A stretch of DNA of 64,000 nt from Candidatus Latescibacterota bacterium (GTDB taxonomy: Bacteria > JAAXHH01). Below, in pieces: positions 59,235 through 64,000 of this stretch. The first letter of the stretch is position 1, and every line of letters begins with the position of its first letter. A model generated the notes under the pieces. The model worked only from the letters and a program-made list of their open reading frames with translations, was not told the DNA's origin and did no database searches. The translations under genes were made by a program, and so were the position numbers. The stretch covers positions 2,749,330 through 2,813,329 of the forward strand of contig JAJEEG010000006.1 in NCBI GenBank assembly GCA_022821085.1, written 5' to 3'.

Positions 59235-60404
59235 TCACGCGGCATCGGTGCTATTCCCCATGGAACGCCGGATCACCTGCAACGTCTGCCGGGCCGTGTT
59301 CTCCCAGGTGTAACGCCTGCTTCTCGCCACGGCATTCCCGGCGAGCCGTTCACGTTCCTCCCGGTCGCGCAGCAGGCCGATCAACGCGCGCGCCATGGCC
59401 TCCCGGTCCCCAGGCGAGACCAGTACGCCCGTTTCCCCGTCGACCACGGCGTCCCGGAGTCCGGGCACCCGGGCCGCCACGACCGGCACGCCGCAGGCAT
59501 TGGCCTCGATCACGGTGATGCCCCACCCTTCCTTGCTCGAGGGACAGGCCGCCACCTCTGCGCGGGTCAGCAGGCGCAGTTTTTCTTCCTCGGAAACGAA
59601 ACCCGTGAACTGCACCGCGTCGTCCAGGCCCATGGAACGCGTCAGTGCCTCGAGCGCGCGACGCCGGTCGCCCGTGCCCACGATCACCAGGCGCGCACCG
59701 GGCACTTCCTCGCGGACGATCGCCATGGCCTGGATCAGGTGGTCCACGTTCTTGTACTTCTTGAGGCGGCCGAGGTAGATGACCAGGCCGGGTTCCCTCC
59801 GGTCTGGATCGGCGGGTGCATTCTTCTGGTCCGGTGCGGCCGTTGCACCCATGTTCCCGGCATCCAGAAACCGGGCGTCCAACCCGTTGTGCACGACGCT
59901 GATCCGGTCCGCCGCGACCCCCATCCCGACGAGTTCGTCCCGGGTGCTTTCGGAGACTGCTTCGAAGTGGCAACGGCGGTACACCCGGGGAATCAACCGT
60001 TCCATGAAGTACAGGTAGGTCGCGAGCACCGGGTTGATCTCCCGGTAGAACGTGGTCCCGAATAGATGGTGCAGCAGGACCATCAGCGGGGGGCTGTTCA
60101 GAAACCAGGGCATCAGTGCCGGGATCTTGTTGATATCTTCGATGACGACGTCGAAGGACCGGCGAGCCAGGCGTCTTCGATAATACCAGGGCACGGTCAG
60201 GTTAAACGTCCATTTCCCGCCGTGGCGGATGACGTCGATACCGTCAATCTGCTCGGATTCCGCCGCGCCGGGGAACCGGCTGCAGAGCAGGGTGACCTCG
60301 TGCCCCCATGCTACGATCCGCGAGAAGGTCTCGTGCAGGTGTACTTCGGCGCCGCCCGCTTCCGGGTTGCGGATATCCCTCCAGTTTATGACCAGAATGC
60401 GCAT
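59235..60404 (-). CDS. Glycosyltransferase family 4
   Basis: This encodes 389 aa with the GT-B fold. N-terminal MRILVINWRDIRNPEAGGAEVHLHETF with glycine-rich acceptor region, HGGKWTFNLTVPWYYRRRL, HHLFGTTFYREINPVLATYLYFMERL. C-terminal GLVIYLGRLKKYKNVDHLIQAM, VIVGTGDRRRALEALTRSMG and SSKEGWGITVIEANACGVPVVAARVPGLRDAVVDGETGVLVSPGD, the classic donor-binding E-x7-E region. Retaining glycosyl transfer is expected. It lies between the DUF2723 and GT2 genes, in the same direction with short gaps, so in one operon. Confidence 0.92.
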   Translation of the reverse strand: MRILVINWRDIRNPEAGGAEVHLHETFSRIVAWGHEVTLLCSRFPGAAESEQIDGIDVIRHGGKWTFNLTVPWYYRRRLARRSFDVVIEDINKIPALMPWFLNSPPLMVLLHHLFGTTFYREINPVLATYLYFMERLIPRVYRRCHFEAVSESTRDELVGMGVAADRISVVHNGLDARFLDAGNMGATAAPDQKNAPADPDRREPGLVIYLGRLKKYKNVDHLIQAMAIVREEVPGARLVIVGTGDRRRALEALTRSMGLDDAVQFTGFVSEEEKLRLLTRAEVAACPSSKEGWGITVIEANACGVPVVAARVPGLRDAVVDGETGVLVSPGDREAMARALIGLLRDREERERLAGNAVARSRRYTWENTARQTLQVIRRSMGNSTDAA

Positions 60405-60431
60405 TGGACTGAACCGGTAGGCGGTCCGGCC

Positions 60432-63158
60432 TCAGGGATCGCGCTCATCGCGCTCATCGCGCTCATCGCCGGCATCCTTGAGATCCTCGATCATGGCCTG
60501 TACGACGGTATCCCCGGGAGCGATACGCTGCCACCTTTCCAGCGTTTCAAGCATGCGGTCCGAATCATCCATCCGGAAATAGAGATTCACCAGTTGATCG
60601 TATCCCGTTGCGTATTCGGGATGGACGGAAACGCCCCGTTCCAGCAGTTCGGCGGCCTCCTCCTCGCGGCCCTGTCTCTGCAAGGCCTGGCTCAGGATGG
60701 TATACCCGTCGAAGGTACTGAATTCCCCGGCCAGCTCCGACGCAAGGCCCTCGACGCCGGCAAACTCGCCCAGGTCGGCGTTGAACTGTATGAGCATCAG
60801 CCGTTCAAGCGCGCCGTTCGAGATGTCGTACTCCAGGTACTTCTCGATGGTCTCGATGGCTTCGTCCGGCCGGCCGCGTCTCCACTGGTTCAGCGCCAGT
60901 TGATGGAAGGACATGGTGTAGTTCCGCAGGAGGGTGCGGATCTGCGGGTCCTTGTAAACTTGCGGATCCGCTATGCCGCGGTACTGGTAGACGTTCCAGA
61001 GGTTGTGCCGGGTCCGCTCCACGTCCATCAGGTCCGGATCGGGATCCGGGAGGACCCGCCAGACCATGCCTTCCAGTTGCATGTAGTCGTCCAGGCCGAC
61101 GTCGTTCTCCGGCGAGACGGTCACGGCGAAGAATACGGGTTTTTCCCAGTTGTTCTGTTCCAGGATGTGCAGGATCATCAGGTCCTGGACCCGGAGATAT
61201 CCGATGTCCTCTCCCAGCATGCCGGCCGGGGGCACGGTCCACGTAATGCCCGCGCGATGCACCTCCCGTTCCTCCCAGCCCTGGATGTTCAGCATGTCGA
61301 TGGTCTCGTCGGCCAGGGTGATGGGCACCCTGGGCTCCTGATGCTTCAGTTGCTTGATGTACCAGTTCGTGTTGAGCAGGCTGAGATTAACCACCCGCAC
61401 GTCCTTGCGGAGGCCTTCCACCTCCTGGAGGAACCAGAGCGTGAAGGTGTCGTTGTCGCCGTTCGTGAAGATGAGACCGTTCTCGTCGCAGGATTGCAGC
61501 ATGTTGTAGGCGTAGTCGTAGGGAATGTAGTTGCCTTCCCGGGAGTGCGACTCGTAATGATAGGCAAAGGGGACCAGGGGCAGTGCGGTCATCAGCACGG
61601 CGATGCCGGCCGTTCCCTTTTCCACGGGCAGCCGCAGCCGGCCCAGCCAGACGCCGATCTGGTTCAGCAGCGACCGGACGCCGATCCCCATCAGCACCGC
61701 GGCGAATACGAAGGCGGGGGTGTAGAAGTAGTCCCGGATGCGGACCTCCCGCTGAATGCCGCGCGAACCGTCCGAAAAGTTCATGTAGAGGATGAGCCCG
61801 ATGCTGCAGATCAGCAGCATGGCCCCCAGGAAGACCATGCTTCGCCGGTCCCGCTCCACCTGGGAGACGATGCCCAGGGCGACCAGCAGGACGGGAAAGA
61901 GCCAGAAGGGAAAGGACGGTGCGCTGAACTGACGGGAAAAGAACCGCCAGAACCCCATGTTTTCTCCGTTTCCGAACTGGGAGGACCAGCTGCCCTTTCT
62001 GTTGAACATCGATTCGAACATGCTTTCCTGGCCGTACTGCTTGCGTTCCAGGAACCCCTCGAAGTTCTGCCAGGTCGACGGATCGTTCTCGTTGATGATG
62101 GGTTGCTGGGCCGCCCGGATCGGCACGTAGAAGTTCACGGAATATCCCAATACGGCGAGAAAGAGCACCACCGTCCAGAACGGCCACTTGTAGCGCCCGG
62201 GATCGTCGGCCGTGGCGGAGACCAGGGCCAGGGCCGCGCTCACCAGCGCCAGGCTGAACATCACCGTGCCGAACGTGGCCTCGAATCCGCCGATCACGAT
62301 CAGCGGCAGTCCGTTGTATGCGCCCACGCCGTCCATGCCGAAGAACACCACGGCGACGGCGGCGATACACACCAGCGCCAGGTAGCCCCACGGGAGCCGC
62401 CCCCTGGTGAGGACCAGCCCGGCGATGGCCAGGGGTATCGCGACGAAAAACACGTCGATGGAGGCCACAACGCTGAACAGGATGAGGCCCATGGCCGCGC
62501 AAAGCAGCACCAGCTTCCGGTTCGAACGGATGACCCGGTCCGTGAAGACCACGCAGAGGAAGGCGGCCGGCAGAATCAGCATGGTGAACATGTGCACGGC
62601 GATGCCGAGAAAGGCGAGGTAGCCGACCAGGAAGAGATAACGCTCGCTGCCGTTTTGCTCGTGCCGTTCGACCCAGTGCAACATCAACCAGGTACAGGCC
62701 ATCATGCACAGCATGGAGAGCGCGTAGACCTCGGCTTCCACCGCGTTGAACCAGAACGTATCGGAGAAGGCCAGCAGTAGGCCGCCTGTCAACGCGCTGC
62801 AGCAGACGGCCAGGCTTTCGTAGAGGGACAGCCCGTCCCGGTCCCGGTTGAGTGTAACCGCCTTGACGATGACCAGGTAAACGCCCGTCACCGTCAGCGC
62901 GCTGAAGAGGCACGAAGAAAAATTCACCACCCAGGCGATGCCCAGGCCCAGGTCGGGCAGTACGGTGAAGAGCCGGCCGATCAGGATGTAGAGCGGAGAT
63001 CCCGGCGGATGGGGTATCCCCAGGATATAGGATGCCGCGATGAATTCGCCGCCGTCCCAGAAGGGCACCGTGGGCGCGATAGTCTTGGTGTACACGGCCA
63101 GCGATACGATGAACGCCACCGCCATGCCGGTCATGGAAACAACGCGATAAGCTGCCAT
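60432..63158 (-). CDS. DUF2723 membrane protein (protein O-mannosyltransferase-like) with C-terminal TPR region
   Basis: This encodes 908 aa from the ATG at 63158; a TTG seven codons upstream is possible, in a sequence that carries an 11-bp tandem repeat. The N-terminal domain VSLAVYTKTIAPTVPFWDGGEFIAASYILGIPHPPGSPLYIL is the DUF2723 signature, resembling the GT-C fold of POMT with the acidic residues in DGGEF. About 11-13 membrane helices reach residue 480. A periplasmic part follows, then TPR-like helices from about 720 (PDEAIETIEKYLEYDISN, EEEAAELLERGVSVHPEYATGYDQLVNL). The C-terminus DERDERDERD is a 9-bp repeat product. It probably transfers a sugar from a lipid donor to protein or glycan. 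Confidence 0.88.
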   Translation of the reverse strand: MAAYRVVSMTGMAVAFIVSLAVYTKTIAPTVPFWDGGEFIAASYILGIPHPPGSPLYILIGRLFTVLPDLGLGIAWVVNFSSCLFSALTVTGVYLVIVKAVTLNRDRDGLSLYESLAVCCSALTGGLLLAFSDTFWFNAVEAEVYALSMLCMMACTWLMLHWVERHEQNGSERYLFLVGYLAFLGIAVHMFTMLILPAAFLCVVFTDRVIRSNRKLVLLCAAMGLILFSVVASIDVFFVAIPLAIAGLVLTRGRLPWGYLALVCIAAVAVVFFGMDGVGAYNGLPLIVIGGFEATFGTVMFSLALVSAALALVSATADDPGRYKWPFWTVVLFLAVLGYSVNFYVPIRAAQQPIINENDPSTWQNFEGFLERKQYGQESMFESMFNRKGSWSSQFGNGENMGFWRFFSRQFSAPSFPFWLFPVLLVALGIVSQVERDRRSMVFLGAMLLICSIGLILYMNFSDGSRGIQREVRIRDYFYTPAFVFAAVLMGIGVRSLLNQIGVWLGRLRLPVEKGTAGIAVLMTALPLVPFAYHYESHSREGNYIPYDYAYNMLQSCDENGLIFTNGDNDTFTLWFLQEVEGLRKDVRVVNLSLLNTNWYIKQLKHQEPRVPITLADETIDMLNIQGWEEREVHRAGITWTVPPAGMLGEDIGYLRVQDLMILHILEQNNWEKPVFFAVTVSPENDVGLDDYMQLEGMVWRVLPDPDPDLMDVERTRHNLWNVYQYRGIADPQVYKDPQIRTLLRNYTMSFHQLALNQWRRGRPDEAIETIEKYLEYDISNGALERLMLIQFNADLGEFAGVEGLASELAGEFSTFDGYTILSQALQRQGREEEAAELLERGVSVHPEYATGYDQLVNLYFRMDDSDRMLETLERWQRIAPGDTVVQAMIEDLKDAGDERDERDERDP

Positions 63159-63167
63159 GTGTTCGAA

Positions 63168-63223
63168 ATCCTCAGTCAATCCTCAGTCACCGACCGTATT
63201 CACCGGCCGAATTCACCGGCCAA
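63168..63223. repeat. 11-bp and 13-bp tandem duplications between DUF2723 and phosphoesterase genes
   Basis: ATCCTCAGTCA is present twice end to end (63168-63189) and ATTCACCGGCC(G/A)A twice (63198-63223). The second pair covers the phosphoesterase stop region. Both lie in the gap before the DUF2723 start. Confidence 0.8.
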
Positions 63224-63950
63224 GTTCAAGCCGCTCGGCGAGCAGGTCCGGCAGGCCGGCCTTGCGAATCTTCCGCTGCGCGGCTTCCAGGTCGTAGGGA
63301 ACCCGCTTTACCTCGATCAGCTTCATCTCCGTATCGTAAACGCAGTACGCCGCCCGGGGATCCCCGTCCCGCGGCTGGCCCACACTGCCCACATTCACGA
63401 TGTATCTACGCTCTGATGCCAGTTCAAGCGCTGTCGGCGGGATCTGTCTGCTGCGGTCCTTCGCGTTCGGTTTTTCGAATATCAACGGCGCGTGCGTGTG
63501 GCCCAGTGCGCAAAGTGCCACACCGTCGGGCATCGCCTCGAAGGCTTCGTCCGCCTGCCAGGGCGAGGTCAGATAGGTCCATTCCTCCGGACGGGCCGGA
63601 CTCGCGTGGACGACAAAAAGATCATCGATCCGCCGTACATAGGGCAAATCTCCCAGGTAGCGCCGGCCGTCCGGCGTAAGCTGCTGCCGCGTCCACAGTG
63701 CCGCTTCCGCCGCATAGGGGTTGAACGTGGAAATATCCAGCTTCCCGATCGCGGCATGGTCGTGATTGCCCGCGATCACGTCCGTCGTCAGTCCGGTAAC
63801 GCGGTCGAGGCACGCATTGGGACTGGCGCCGTATCCAACGATGTCGCCCAGACAAAGGTAATGGCCGATGCGCTCACCGGCCATCGCTTCGAGTACGGCA
63901 TCCAGCGCTTCCAGGTTTCCATGTATGTCGGACAGGAGGCCGTATCGCAC
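63213..63950 (-). CDS. Metallophosphoesterase, YfcE/MJ0936-like
   Basis: This encodes 245 aa starting at GTG (63950). It holds the metal motifs of the calcineurin-like family: YGLLSDIHGNLEALDAVL (DxH), CLGDIVGYGASP (GDxxG), IAGNHDHAAIG (GNHD), LFVVHASPARPEEW and ALGHTHAPLIFEK (GHTH), then VNVGSVGQPRDGDPRAAY. Complete set, so active on a phosphodiester or phosphomonoester. Close relatives are small-molecule phosphodiesterases of bacteria and archaea. It is the first gene of the minus-strand cluster; the 50 bases upstream to the window end show no clear promoter. Confidence 0.92.
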   Translation of the reverse strand: MRYGLLSDIHGNLEALDAVLEAMAGERIGHYLCLGDIVGYGASPNACLDRVTGLTTDVIAGNHDHAAIGKLDISTFNPYAAEAALWTRQQLTPDGRRYLGDLPYVRRIDDLFVVHASPARPEEWTYLTSPWQADEAFEAMPDGVALCALGHTHAPLIFEKPNAKDRSRQIPPTALELASERRYIVNVGSVGQPRDGDPRAAYCVYDTEMKLIEVKRVPYDLEAAQRKIRKAGLPDLLAERLELGR

Positions 63951-64000
63951 GTCGAGTTTTCATTCCCTGTGTATGCGCATGTGAGCCGAACAGGCAGGAT

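Noticed and set aside
60066-62780. Very long plus-strand open frame of about 900 codons opposite the DUF2723 and GT4 genes
   Set aside because: It mirrors the minus-strand genes, has no domain I recognise, is biased to His, Gln, Asp and Arg as expected for an antisense frame of a high-GC gene, and has no ribosome site. The real genes show clear motifs.

Overview
The window is a high-GC bacterial chromosome segment, densely coded on both strands, with no tRNA, rRNA, CRISPR array, insertion sequence or phage gene that I could see. The gene mix includes a DUF3830 protein, CBM9-like proteins, an enolase-superfamily dehydratase, an Ldh-family oxidoreductase, an SMP-30 lactonase, a solute:sodium symporter, Tat-exported redox and PLP enzymes, and a MacB/FtsX permease with no ATPase. 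This suits a heterotrophic, outer-membrane-bearing bacterium of the Latescibacterota/Gemmatimonadota/Poribacteria kind. The phylum is an inference from gene content, not from a marker-gene tree.

Layout. 1-6.8 kb (minus strand): a multiheme cytochrome c cut by the window edge, a cytochrome c domain fused to an outer-membrane beta-barrel, a DUF3830 protein, two paralogous barrels, and a six-repeat Ig-like lipoprotein ending in a DM13-like domain. This looks like an envelope redox or surface cluster. 6.9-18.1 kb: dnaE, then plus-strand serA, pdxJ, an M16 peptidase pair and an atypical ornithine carbamoyltransferase-family enzyme. 18.3-24.6 kb: a Cache-like lipoprotein, a PQQ dehydrogenase with a perfect palindrome upstream, a galactonate-dehydratase-like enzyme, a 2H phosphoesterase and murA. 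24.6-37.1 kb: a heparinase-like protein, a BNR-like propeller, a D-cysteine desulfhydrase-like enzyme, a bacterial homologue of the animal ANKH (progressive ankylosis) transporter, an exported class V aminotransferase, an SMP-30 protein, an SSS transporter and an ABC permease. 37.2-43.6 kb: hicAB with a nested operator/promoter, a Tat-exported HisC-like aminotransferase, metH with an unusual leader, and a HigA-like antitoxin behind a truncated toxin. 43.7-55.1 kb: CBM9-like proteins, ogt, an SGNH hydrolase, a three-subunit periplasmic molybdenum hydroxylase, a small cysteine protein next to class I fumarase, and an Ldh-family enzyme. 55.3-56.8 kb: yggT, tsaB, rimI. 57.1-63.95 kb (minus): a phosphoesterase, a DUF2723 protein and three glycosyltransferases.

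Housekeeping pathways represented are DNA replication (dnaE), serine and PLP synthesis (serA, pdxJ), peptidoglycan precursor synthesis (murA), methionine regeneration (metH), the TCA cycle (fumarase), tRNA t6A (tsaB) and alkylation repair (ogt). The accessory genes point to uptake and oxidation of sugars, sugar acids and aldehydes in the periplasm.

The strongest candidates for something little described are the ANKH homologue, the cytochrome-barrel fusion with its redox neighbours, the truncated HigB-type toxin still coupled to its antitoxin, the operator nested in an apparently leaderless hicA promoter, and a 12-bp-phased TGTCAAATAA array. Short tandem repeats recur across the window inside and outside genes. 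Many genes appear to start at TTG or GTG.
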